Part shown: in pieces, positions 24,240-34,657 of the stretch
How positions within the stretch are numbered: the stretch's first letter is position 1
Layout of the letters: each line of letters begins with the position of its first letter
Source: Saturnia japonica
Lineage: Eukaryota > Arthropoda > Insecta > Lepidoptera > Saturniidae
NCBI GenBank assembly: GCA_033032175.1
Contig: CM065313.1
Location: 14,299,327-14,363,326, forward strand
DNA: 64,000 bases
Reading direction: 5' to 3'
The notes under the pieces: model-generated
Database searches by the model: none
What the model saw: the letters and a program-made list of their open reading frames with translations, nothing else
Told to the model about the DNA's origin: nothing
Program-made: the position numbers and the translations under genes

Positions 24240-27200
24240 ATGCAGCACTACTCTAACGCACTGTCCAGTGAAAATGCTTCCAATATCACATGCATGCTTT
24301 CAGATTGCCGGCACAACGGGACAGCCTATAATTATTCACATAAAATTAATTATTCGTGGCCATCAGAACTTATATGTGTTTTCGATGCGTCCTCGGACGA
24401 TTTAATTACATCACCAGCATTCCAAATATTTGTGTATTTTATGTACTTTGTGGTGTTCATTGTAGCCCTCTTAGGTAATGGCCTAGTGTGTTTTGTTGTT
24501 AAAACGACTCCACGAATGAAAACAGTTACGAATTATTTTATAATGAATTTAGCAGTAGGTGATATTTTGATGACGTTGTTCTGTGTACCATTCTCATTTG
24601 TGTCAATGTTGGTGTTACGGTACTGGCCCTTCGGGGTTTTGATGTGCAAGTTGGTGAATTTCTCTCAAGCTGTGTCGGTGTTAGTGAGCGCGTACACACT
24701 ATTGGCTATATCGATTGATCGGTACATCGTGATAATGCGTCCATTGAAGCCTCGCCTCGGCAAGGCTGCTGCTAAATTGATAGTGGCCTGCGTGTGGGCT
24801 GGTGCTCTCATCACCGCTGCACCGATACCGATTGTATCTCAGTTGCTAAGGCCATCATTATGGCACGTTGCTTGCCAAGTGTAAGTTAATAATACATATT
24901 TCATTACATACATTACATTTTTTAAAATATTCATTTGAATACTGCTTTATGCTGCTGTTAACTACTAAAATTCCATTAATCCTTATTATTTCCTGATGTG
25001 ATTACAGTATTTTTTATATTAGCTCGGCAAAATGACTTTACAGCACCTGATGGTAAGTACGGTACATACAGTCCACAAACAACGGTGACCGTCGGAAACA
25101 CAAAGTTTCATTGACAGTCGTCGATGTCATACCGGCCTGCTAAAATGCCTCTTCATACCTCGCTTGAAGGAAACAATATCATAGCAAGGACGGAACACGT
25201 TAGCTGCGATATCATCTCACATTTGTACGGTACGCTAAAAACTTACCATAATTTGAAAACATTTCAATCGATCTGACTACATTGTTAGCTGTAAGGGCCC
25301 TGAAGCCTCTGACGGCTTTTACAGTTTCACCGGGCTTGATTTGCAAACGTCTTTGTTCTTGCCGTGATATCGTGGTATCTGCTATGTCCGTATAATTTTC
25401 TTTTTTCTTTCTTTCCCTTTCTTTTCTTTATTCTGATCTGAATGTGTTCAGACCACGCATACTTGAATTCAAAGGTCTGGTCAAAAGTTTTAAAAGAGGA
25501 TTATTATTTTAACAGGGATGTTTGTGGAGAGCAGTGGGCTACCACTAAGCAAAGTGAACGTTATACTTGTGCATTGTTAGCGCTACAGTTTGCGTTACCG
25601 CTGAGCGCGTTGGTGTGGACATACGCGCGTATAGCACACGTGGTGTGGGGCGGTCGACCACCCGGCGAGGCACAGGGAGATCGAGACTCGAGAATGCAAC
25701 ATTCAAAACGAAAGGTTGAATCCAAACAAATTAATTTTTGAAATTCTTTATAGATGTAGCTCTATTGTTGCAAGGGCCCACTTCCTTTATCAATACGTCA
25801 TATTAAATAACTTACTATTTGATGGTAATAAATGAATATTCATGACTGGTCGGACTGAGTGGAAGGGTATATAAGGCGTAGCGCACGAGAAGCTACGCCA
25901 TTCAAGTCCGGTGAAGCTGTAAAAGCCGTCAGAGGCTCCATGGCCCCTAAGGCTAACAGAATAGTCAGTTCTAAAAAAAAAACAAAAGAAGCTACGCCAA
26001 GTCCGGTGAAGCTGTAAAAGAGCCGTCAGAGGCTCCAGGGCCCCTAAGACTAACAGTATAGTTAGTTAAAAAAAAAAACAATCTTGCTCGAACCGTGGAT
26101 TAGTTACATTCTTGCTCTCAGATAGTCGACTACAATAAATTCTGTTCCTGGGTGCCAACTTTTTAAGCCTAGTGGGTAAAATGGCTCTCAAATGCAGCTG
26201 TCAGAACACGCTTCTAAGTGCTTGGCAACAGTTTTTTTTAACTTGTGGGTGGTTTTTTTTTTATATATATGACTGCCCTGAAGCTGCTGCGGTTTTTACA
26301 GCTTCACCGAACTTGGTACTTGTGGGTGATAGCTACATGCTTCTTATGTATAATATGTTACTCGTATTTATGTGTTTTATGGTTAAGAAGCTAAAATGAT
26401 GTATAAAGTTCATAATTTCGTTAGCAAGGCAAAGTCTCTGCACTGTACTGTACCTAGTGGTAAGAACAGTACCTACAATCCAAAAACTACGACGATCACC
26501 GAGAGTTTGTCTGAGATCAACATTTTTTAATCACATTTCTTTAAATAAGTATTACATGATTAATAGAATATTCATATTTCTCATTTTAAATATTATGTCT
26601 AATATTTATAATATTCTATGAAATTGCCGTTTTGTATGAAAAAATTTAAACGAATTTTTTTAATGTATTTTTTATTTGTATTAATCGAAGTAATCACCCA
26701 TGCAATCAATGCATCTTTGCCAGCGCAGTGACAGTTTATTGATGCCCTTCTTAAAATAATCAGCTGGACGGGAGGCAACCAATTCTTCAAAGGCATTTTG
26801 TACTGCCTCTCGGGTATTGAATTTTTTTCCCGCCAAGGAGTTATCCAAATTCTGGAAAAAGTAGTAGTCTGTAGGCGCAAGGTCTGGTGAGTAGGGCGGA
26901 TGACGGAGAACTTCCAACCCCAGTTCTTGCAACTTGGAGACCGTCTGCTGTGCAGTATGAGGTCGCGCGTTGTCGTGCAGGAGCAGCGGAGACGAGCGAT
27001 TGACCAATGCTGGTTGGAGATGTGCCAGCTTCTCCATCATTGTGTTCAGTTCTTCACAGTACACATCTGCAATAATGCTCACCCCGTTTGGTAAGAAGCT
27101 GTGATGAATCACACCGGCGCTAGACCGCCAAACAGTGACCATCACTTTTCTAGGGGTAAGTTTTCGTTTAGGGTATTGTTTAGGTGCTGAACCAGGATCC

Positions 27201-30200
27201 AACCAACTTGCTGAGCGCTTGCGGTCATCAAACAGAATCCAGTTTTCATCGCAGGTAACAATGCGGTTCAAAATTCCTTCATTTGTGTGTCTGTTGAGCA
27301 GTGCAAGGCACGTCTCGACGCGTACTTCGCGCTGGCGATCATTGAGTTCGTGGGGCACCCATTTGTCAAGCTTTTTTACCTTGTCAATTTGACGCAAATG
27401 GACCAATATTGTTTTGACGCTAACGTCGAAAGCTGCTGCTAATTCAGCCGTAGATTGTGTGTCATCAGCTTCCACAATCGCCTTTAATTCGTCATTGTCG
27501 ACCAAAGTCTTCGGACGACCGTGAGGTTCATTTTTCAGGTCGAAATTCCCAGAACGGAAGCGAGCAAACCAATAACAGGTGGTGCGTTGGTTTGTAGTGT
27601 TAGCTCCGTAAACGTCGTTGATGTTGCGTGCCGCTTGTGCCGCGTTGCTGCCACGACGGTATTCATATCCCATAGTTACTCGAATTTTTAACGTATCCAT
27701 GATGACAAAAACGAATGAAATGCGATGAAAATTTAACACTAATCAATAAACAAATGACTACTTGTGAAAAAGAATTCCATGTTTTTACAATAAAATTAAT
27801 TTGAAATTAGAATTCTTAGCCAAACAAAAATTATTTTGATTTGAAATGGCCAGTACTGCAGAACGGCAATTTCATAGGTAAAGACCTATTATATAGTCCA
27901 AAAGTCATGTTTTATAATGAGGTTCCTTCATGTTAAATATAGATTAATTCACAATAAAAAACCAAACTATTAAACCTAATAAGAAAATCATTAAATAACA
28001 CTGTTTCTTTTGTTTCACATGAAATATAGTAGAACTTACCTTTTTGCAGATGGTTAAAATGATGGTCATCGTTGTAGCTGTTTTCACAATTTGTTGGTTG
28101 CCCCTAAACATTTTTATAGTAAGTTTTAGTATTTTATTAAACGTTTATCGGTAAAATATAAATTTTTGATATTTATTTATAAAAAAGTGTTCAATAAATA
28201 ACTTCAACTAGTATTATAACCACTAGGTTATTGGTACATTATCTAATACTAACAGTATAAAGTTCAAGAGATTGTTTGTTTATTTCTGCTTTTTTAAAGC
28301 GCTAATCTTTGGAACCTCTGGTCCAATTGGAACGACTATTACCCGACTGTAAAAACGGGACTTATGTTTTTCGAGCGTATGTATGTCTATTTGTTTGGCA
28401 CGCACTGTAGTCTAAACGGTTTGATGGATTTTATCATACGAGGTGTCGTTAGATTCGCCTTAATTGTGGAAGTGACATAGGGTATATAATATTAAAGAAC
28501 GGGGTTTGTAAATCAAATAAATAGCAAAAATTGGAAATAAAATTATCAAGTGTTTTTTTTCAGTCGGGTTTTTGTTTCCTTTTTATTTTTACATTTTATT
28601 ATTTATTTATGGAGGAAGACTATATAAATTCACGCTACAACCTTTTGGACCGGAACAGCCACCATCAACGTCAAGCAATTTTGCAAGTTGTAGACAAGTA
28701 CGGGAAGTGAGAAAAACGCTACTACATACACGGATGCGTTGGCGGCAGCGCGGTGGAGATTAGTTCGAATAAACTTAACACGGGTGAAACCGTGGAGTAC
28801 AGCTAGTATTATATCAATGTAGATAGATAATTATTATTATGTAAATCAGATGCGAATATAATATTTCTATCGCTATAAAATATATATAATAAGTCCAATA
28901 TGCATCATATTTGGACCCTTGCAAAAAATATTATTATGATTAGGTATTGTGGGAAATTCATGACGACGATGAAGCTTGGGCAGCATGGCCGGGCATGACG
29001 TACGTCTGGTTCGGATGTCACTGGCTAGCAATGTCACATTCCTGCTACAACCCTATTATATACGGCTACATGAATGCACGCTACAAGTGCGGCTTTAGAC
29101 AGGTAACATTTATAGTGGTAAGAATGTTAGATTCTCATATGTAGACATCTTCACGAAAAACCTTCTAAAATATCAATCTATTTGCCCCTGCAAATAAAAA
29201 TATATTCCTATTCCCATTTTAATTTGTTGTAGTTTGTTTATTATCTTTTTGATTCCATTTAAAAAATCATTTGTGCACTTTTTGGTAATATCACATATAC
29301 CTTTATTAATTACTTTAACTGCTCACAGTGTGTAGTCATGTTATTAACCCCGTTAAATAAGATGGCATTTGTTTACGGTCATATTTGTGTAAATCTTGTA
29401 ATTATCATATTAAATATTATCTTGTTGGTGTTTTTTTTTTTTAATAAATAATTAGATTAAAAATGACTGAAACGAGCATCATTAACGATGAAAAATTATC
29501 GTCAATCGTCATTTTTTCATTGTAGAGAGAAATATATAGGAATTTCAAAAGTGATAACTTTTTAACCGGAGTCATTCAGATTGTCTTTTCAATGTACTTT
29601 TACAAAACCTTTGTACATTAAATTACATTATTAAAATATTAATTCATTAAATATTTATTTTTCGGAAAAGATATCCATCTTATTGAAAACTTACATACAA
29701 ACGTTTGAGATTAGTCTGAATAATAAAATTGAAAAGTTACGTAAGCAAACGTTAACGTTATACAGATTTATTAAGCTATGGTTTGATAGGTAGTGCTTTC
29801 GCTTTGACTTCAAAGATTTCGTGTTTGTGACTAATAATATACAAAAGTATCAGTAAAAACTATGCTACTTCCACGTCACAATTCATTTAATGTTCAAAGC
29901 TTTTTACTTGATGAAAGTCATTCAATACATTTAATGTATCTACAGGTTCTACGAAAATGAAATTTTGTTGGTGTAGTTATTTATAGGTATGTAAAACACG
30001 GCTCACAATGACTATTGATTTTAAATAAATTGTAAAAATAGACGCTATTAATGTACTAAATAAATGCATAAACTATAGTATCTATATTAATAGGTCCTTA
30101 CATATGAAATTAGCGGTTTATATGGAAAAAGTAAAACGAAAGAAATATTATGAAATTATACATTTAATCAATCGAACCATTATTATCTATACACTTTCGC

Positions 30201-33131
30201 TATTTTATAGGTAGTTCATTGATTCCATTGCTAAAAAATGGTGGGAGCGAGAATCAATAAAATCTTTGATGGTGGTTTGAACAGTCTCATCGGAATTGAA
30301 TTTTTTTCCTTGCAAGAAATTGTCCAAATTACGAAGAAAGTGGTATTCTGTTGGAGCAAGATCCGGGGAGTAGGGTGGATGTTGGAGACATTCCAACCGC
30401 AGGTCCTCTAATTTAGCGAAGTATGGAATCTATCCTTGTCCTGAAGCAGCAGTCGACTAGAGAGATTGATCAGTCTCGGTTGTTTAAAGGCTAGCTTTTC
30501 AATCACTGTTAGCAATTGTTGACAATACAGATCTACAGTTATCGCCAGGCCAGATCTTAGTAAGCTGTAGTGTATGACACCAGCACTGGTCCACCAAGTA
30601 CTTACCAGTAACTTTTTCCGAGTCAACTTTCGGCAGGGAAAGAATTGGCCGGTTCACCTGGGTTCAACCACTGTATTGAGCATTTCCGATTGTCGTAAAG
30701 CATCCATTTTTTATCACAAGTAACAATACGATTCAAAATTCCCTCGTTGTTGTAACGGTTGAGTAATGTAACGCAGCACACAATACATGTTTCTTGGTGT
30801 GCTTCAGTGAATTCATGCGGTATCCATTTCTCGAGCTTTTTCATTTTTCCAATGTATTTTGAGTGAATTAAAATTATTTCATCATTCACACCGGAACTTG
30901 TCGCTAACTCTGACGTGGTTTGCGATGAATCGGCTTGCAAGATCACTTTCAATTCTTCATTATTAACTAGGGTCTCCGACTGTTCACGGGGTTTATTGTT
31001 TCGTAGGTCAAAATTTTCAGAACGTTGGAACCAAAAACGTACCACTTTCTTTTACAGTAGCTTCCCCATACACATAATTAATTCTTAGAGTTGTTTCTGC
31101 AGCGCTGATGCCACAGTAGAACTCATCGTAAATATTGCGACTTTTAATGTTTTCCATTTTGTGAAAAGAATGAAGTCAAAGAAAAATAAAATGGTCCGAA
31201 AACAAATGAATCACTAAATTCGAAACACAAATACACAAGCATAAATTTGAAAAAAAAACATTGGAATTCCTAACCAAACGCCAGATATTTGAGATCAAAG
31301 TAGCAGTTCAACAAAATGCCAATTTCATACGTAAGGACCTAATGTTATACTTTGAGTATCCTAAAAAGTATCGAGTTCTTTTAATAATAATGAAATATTT
31401 TGACAGGTACTAGACGGTTCTATTTGTTCAAAAATAAAAGATCCTTTGCGTCCTTATCAACAAGCGAGTATTTGCGATGATATTCCTCTTTCTGGTGAGT
31501 TATTGTATTTATTTTATGTCCAATTAATCCTAATACATGTTGACTTCATATTAGGTGGTAATGTATCTTCTCTGTCGGCGACCTTTTGATCATTACCTAA
31601 TCAAAATTAGTACCTAAATATAAATATTTATACCTTAAGAATAAAAATACTTAAGATCTTGACTATTTATCATTTTGTACAAAGATTTCTGAAGTCAATT
31701 TTGATTAGAGAAATAGTTCGTAGTACAAATAACTCGACGACTAAGCTTTGTTCGGTATCTTTAAAAAAAACACGTACCTAGGAACATGGAATGTAAAATT
31801 ATAACTAAATACAAAATGTCATCCAAATCGTTGGAGCCGTTTCCGAGAAATCTATTACATAAACATTTACATATATATATATACAAGAATGGACACTTAA
31901 TAGTATTAGATATATTGATAGAATTGATGACACAGTTAGATTAAAATAAAACAACTAAAACTGTGGTACACGTATATATATACTTATGAGCTGAGCCTCA
32001 TCATTCATTCTATTTATTTATAGAATAATGCCTGTCTTTTTTAGATACGCTGATTGTTATTATTATCTAGGGCATGAGCTCAGAAATCTCAGTGTTGTGA
32101 TGATAACCTAGTGATCGATAAAGGTAAATAAGTTATATATATTTAGATTTAGATTATAAATATATAGTTATATATTTTGAGCAAATAACGAAATCCTGTG
32201 TTATGAAAGTTCAAATAAATACATAATCTACTCTAATACCATCAAGTGATCAATTCTTGTATATAAACGTAACTGATTTCCCAGAAGTGGCTCTCACGAG
32301 ATGGATGAAATTTCGTAATGAAATAATACTTTACTTTCCAAGTGTATCTAGATTGCAAGTGATGAAGCCAAGACATTGTGGAAGTTTGTCATTATTGGAC
32401 TAAGATAGTTGTGTGATGCTATGTGAAGGTTGTGATGGGACTGACCTGTTCTTTTTGAACCCAAGTCCCTGAATTAATAATAGATTTAAAAACAGTTTAT
32501 CTAGATAGCTATTTCTTTTGCAAGACCTCGTTCGAAGCCCGGTTAGTCAGATAATAAATGAAAGAATTCTTAAAATTATAAGAAACTTTTCATTACAAGT
32601 AGTACATTTTTATTTTATTAGAAATCATAGTTGGCGTAGAATTCTAATATTTTTATAATTTTTGTTTTTAAAGTTATAGTAACTTAAAAGCTAGAACTAG
32701 AATTTTTTCATTATAAAAATATAAAAAAGCATATGACATTAACTGAACTTTAATATTTTTTATTGTAATAAAATTAACTTAAACTCATACTTGTTATAGA
32801 CCATTTTCTATTTTATTACGATAATAATTTTTCTCTTTATCCTGATAAATGCTCATGTCCATAATTAGGTTCTTTGTTATTCACATATCCAACTTCTTTT
32901 GTGTAACCACTTACGTTTGTTTTTTTATTTTTAGGTATCTTATGTGAAAATGGTCCTGTTACCTCGCGTCATGTAAACTCTAAATGTATTTGCCCTAGGA
33001 CTCGTATCGTCAGTTTAACAAATGTCGCTAGATGCTCCACATGTAACGCTCTACGACAGGATAAGCTAACTGGGCCCACTTCTACAACTGTACCAGTACA
33101 AGCAATGGCTATACGTTCACATTTCTTTTAA
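24240..33131 (+). CDS. RYa-R: RYamide receptor-like neuropeptide GPCR, six coding exons
   Basis: Class A GPCR of the plasma membrane, likely binding RYamide neuropeptides. Coding exons: 24240-24880, 25516-25714, 28050-28118, 28944-29102, 31407-31494, 32935-33131. All phases join, giving 450 residues and a TAA stop. An in-frame stop just before the ATG fixes the start. N-terminus (1-60) has NAS/NGT/NYS glycosylation sites. TM1 ends LLGNGLV (N80), TM2 has NLAVGD (D108), then RYWPFG and C136, TM3 ends SIDRYIV (DRY at 160-162), and C212 is the likely disulfide partner. Exon 2 gives TM5 (LQFALPLSALVWTYARI) and VVWGGRPPGEA..SKRK; exon 3 is TM6 (FTICWLP); exon 4 is TM7 with WFGCHWLAMSHSCYNPIIY. The combination YWPFG, VWG.R.PGEA and ACHWLAMSHxCYNPIIY-like text points to RYamide receptors in the NPY-like group. 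Exons 5-6 make a Cys-rich cytoplasmic tail. Introns hold several transposons. No frame damage seen. Confidence 0.88.
24881..25515. other. Receptor intron 1, with dispersed repeats
   Basis: About 25015-25150 is a repeat related to 6905-7040 (ACAACGGTGACCGTCGG, CATACCGGCCTGC). About 25268-25335 is a minus-strand copy of the short SINE (TTGTTAGCTGTAAGGGCCCT, GACGGCTTTTACAG). The open frame that starts at 25442 extends upstream of the real exon 2 and its first part is intron. Confidence 0.55.
25875..26085 (+). mobile_element. Two short SINE copies inserted back to back in receptor intron 2
   Basis: Two near-identical units (TCCGGTGAAGCTGTAAAAG..., ...CTAACAGTATAGT...) each end in an A-rich tail: 25901-25987 and about 26000-26075. 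GAAGCTACGCCA stands before the first (25889-25900) and between them (25988-25999), so it is the target duplication of the first unit. The left flank also forms an 8-bp inverted pair, GGCGTAGC...GCTACGCC (25875-25899). A partial minus-strand relative lies at about 26270-26312. There is no coding. Confidence 0.7.
26615..27886 (-). mobile_element. Mariner element, copy 2, lacking one outer terminus
   Basis: On the minus strand the element starts at 27886 with GGTCTTTACCTATGAAATTG, next to TA at 27887-27888. At the far end the inner terminal repeat CTATGAAATTGCCGTTTTG is present (26616 on), but the outer ~10 bases GGTCGTTTCC are missing or replaced. Apart from scattered changes it matches copy 1 along its whole length, in opposite orientation. 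It sits in intron 2 of the RYamide receptor. Confidence 0.9.
26681..27700 (-). CDS. Mariner transposase (DD34D), copy 2
   Basis: Uninterrupted frame of 339 residues from MDTLKIRV to MGDYFD-stop, so the C-terminus is the full version lost in copy 1. The triad is kept: CDENW (Lys to Asn after the DE compared with copy 1), HDNARPH and SPDLAPTDY. About 20 residue differences from copy 1 are spread along the protein, and HDNARPH here is the family-typical wording where copy 1 has Val. With a full-length frame but one damaged end, this copy could supply transposase yet be a poor substrate; that is inference. Confidence 0.92.
   Translation of the reverse strand: MDTLKIRVTMGYEYRRGSNAAQAARNINDVYGANTTNQRTTCYWFARFRSGNFDLKNEPHGRPKTLVDNDELKAIVEADDTQSTAELAAAFDVSVKTILVHLRQIDKVKKLDKWVPHELNDRQREVRVETCLALLNRHTNEGILNRIVTCDENWILFDDRKRSASWLDPGSAPKQYPKRKLTPRKVMVTVWRSSAGVIHHSFLPNGVSIIADVYCEELNTMMEKLAHLQPALVNRSSPLLLHDNARPHTAQQTVSKLQELGLEVLRHPPYSPDLAPTDYYFFQNLDNSLAGKKFNTREAVQNAFEELVASRPADYFKKGINKLSLRWQRCIDCMGDYFD
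28242..28806 (+). mobile_element. Non-autonomous Helitron in receptor intron 3
   Basis: Starts TCTAATACTAACAGTATAAA after host A at 28241 and ends GGTGAAACCGTGGAGTACAG then CTAG (28803-28806) before host T. The interior includes a less AT-rich arm (CAACCTTTTGGACCGGAACA, ACGGATGCGTTGGCGG). The short frame at 28572-28763 lies in this arm and is not considered a gene. Confidence 0.75.
30093..31339 (-). mobile_element. Third mariner, different lineage, decayed
   Basis: Ends GGTCCTTACATATGAAATTA (30093 on) and the complement of GGTCCTTACGTATGAAATTG (to 31339), with TA on both sides. It lies in intron 4 of the RYamide receptor. Its ends and protein differ clearly from copies 1 and 2, so it is an older, separate mellifera-type lineage. 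Confidence 0.88.
30161..31156 (-). pseudogene. Mariner transposase, broken
   Basis: Minus-strand reading starts MENIKSRNIYDEF at 31156. A frameshift lies near 31045, another near 30625, and an internal stop near 30410; a stop also falls in the C-terminal LPIK-stop-RKCID. Recognisable blocks: WIPHEF, TCDKKWMLYDNRK, STWWTSAGVIHYS, LLLQDKDRFHTS and HPPYSPDLAPTEYHFL. The last catalytic Asp (APTDY) has become Glu (APTEY) and the HDNARPH-type box is degraded. It cannot make a working enzyme. Confidence 0.88.
31495..32934. other. Receptor intron 5, AT-rich, nothing assigned
   Basis: The sequence between exons 5 and 6 contains TA-rich simple repeats (for example near 31870-31885 and 31970-31985) but no recognisable mobile element or exon. 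Confidence 0.4.
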
Positions 33132-34396
33132 CATAGAAGAATAACACAGAAGATTAAATTTATTGAAAATAATTCTGTAATGTTAAAAATAAGACCAGTA
33201 AGTAAGATTGAAACTCCAGGACATCACGTGATATACAGCCTCCTAATTAAGTATTTCACAAAAGCAAAGCTGTAGCAGAAATGATCAAATATCGCCTTCG
33301 AAATGGTAACATTTTGGTACATTATGGCTGCTACATAATCTGAATTTGAACATTTGCGGGTGTGCGTATGTATCTTAACTCACCAAAACTTCTAATCCGA
33401 TTGATGGGTTAAGAACGCTTAGGTGACAAACAAACAAATAAAAAATAACTAATATCATTATCTTAATCAATTAATATTTGAATATATTTGCAGCAGATTA
33501 TGGGCCGGTAGCGCAGTGGAAGTTATTTGTAGTAATAAATAAAACCAGCATATAAAAGTAAAGAACAGGAAAGAACATATAATATATATATATGGTAGCA
33601 AAGATCTTTACACAACAAAAGAGAACTGTGTGACACATACCAAATTTAAAATATGGAAGGTACAAATTTATTATAAAAGAGTATCTACTCAACAATATTT
33701 GGTATTTATTTTTATTGTATTTTATTTACAAATTGTAGTAAAACTTAAAATATAATTGGTATAAAACAAACTTGGACAAATTGTAATTTTGAAGTCTAAT
33801 AATATCTAGACTGTAATGTCGGTGACTTGAGCAATGAATATCAATATGATTATATTATGTATAATTAAGCTAATTGCTAGCTAATTAGTATTAATATAAA
33901 GTCTTTTGAAAGAAGTGATACATTTTTAATTATATAAAATTTATTCATTGTGTATTATATACAGTTATTTCTCAATAAATGGAATAAAATAAGTACTGTA
34001 ACCTGTAGTGTATCCATATGTGTATGCAAAAATAAAGCCTAAAATAGAATTGGCAATATACTGAATCTCTTCTTTTAATTTAGCTATGTTCTATTTCTAT
34101 TTCCACAAATTTAATAACGATTGAGAAGGTCAGAATGGCATCTGAAATCATTTTTGTAATAAGGCTATAAAGTAAGAGCAAAAAAATTGCCGCTACTGAT
34201 TTGGTCTGGGACTCCTAATAAGAGAATGATCATTGCATAAAAACGTAATGCGATAAGTTTGTTATATGATGATACTGCATCATTTTAGAAAAACAGATAA
34301 CTAGGTAACTAAGAAACAAACCAATAACATTATGTCGACAAATAAATAATTAATTAAATTATTCAACTATTAACTAGTTTACTATTAATTATTAAT
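33132..34396. other. Receptor 3' flank, AT-rich
   Basis: This probably holds the receptor 3' untranslated region; AATAAA occurs at about 33535, but its use cannot be judged. A short phrase GGGCCGGTAGCGCAGTGG near 33502 resembles a SINE head but is not followed by a recognisable body. No other gene seen. Confidence 0.35.
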
Positions 34397-34657
34397 CTCA
34401 TCAGCCTAGTGGTCGCAAGCGCGATTGCTATGCTCGAGGTCCTGGGTTCGATTCCCAGGTCGAGCAAAGTGTTATTGGGTTTTTCTATTAAATTCTCAGT
34501 AGTAGCTCGGAGTTTGGCTTTGTGCCTGATTAATGACAATAGGCTCGCCCCTTATTCCATGGGTCCTAAAAACATATCCGGTGAACTGTGAGGTGTACAT
34601 TAGTAGTACACCTCTGCCTAACCCTACGGGGATGAAGGCGTGATGGTATGTTATGTT
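34397..34657 (+). mobile_element. tRNA-derived SINE, best-preserved copy
   Basis: The head looks like a tRNA gene's internal polymerase III promoter: box A CAGCCTAGTGG (34402-34412) and box B GGTTCGATTCC (34445-34455). The tRNA fold itself is not complete. The body continues with the family phrases listed for 17689 and ends GTGATGGTATGTTATGTT. The open frame across it is chance. Confidence 0.88.

Noticed and set aside
25442..25515. Start of receptor exon 2 at the upstream ATG or after TTCAG at 25455
   Set aside because: Only the acceptor at 25514-25515 joins exon 1 in phase; the upstream alternatives shift the frame or lead to a stop.
34397..34470. Possible tRNA gene (box A and box B present)
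   Set aside because: The sequence is the head of a repeated SINE with several copies; no complete cloverleaf is visible and the body continues as SINE.
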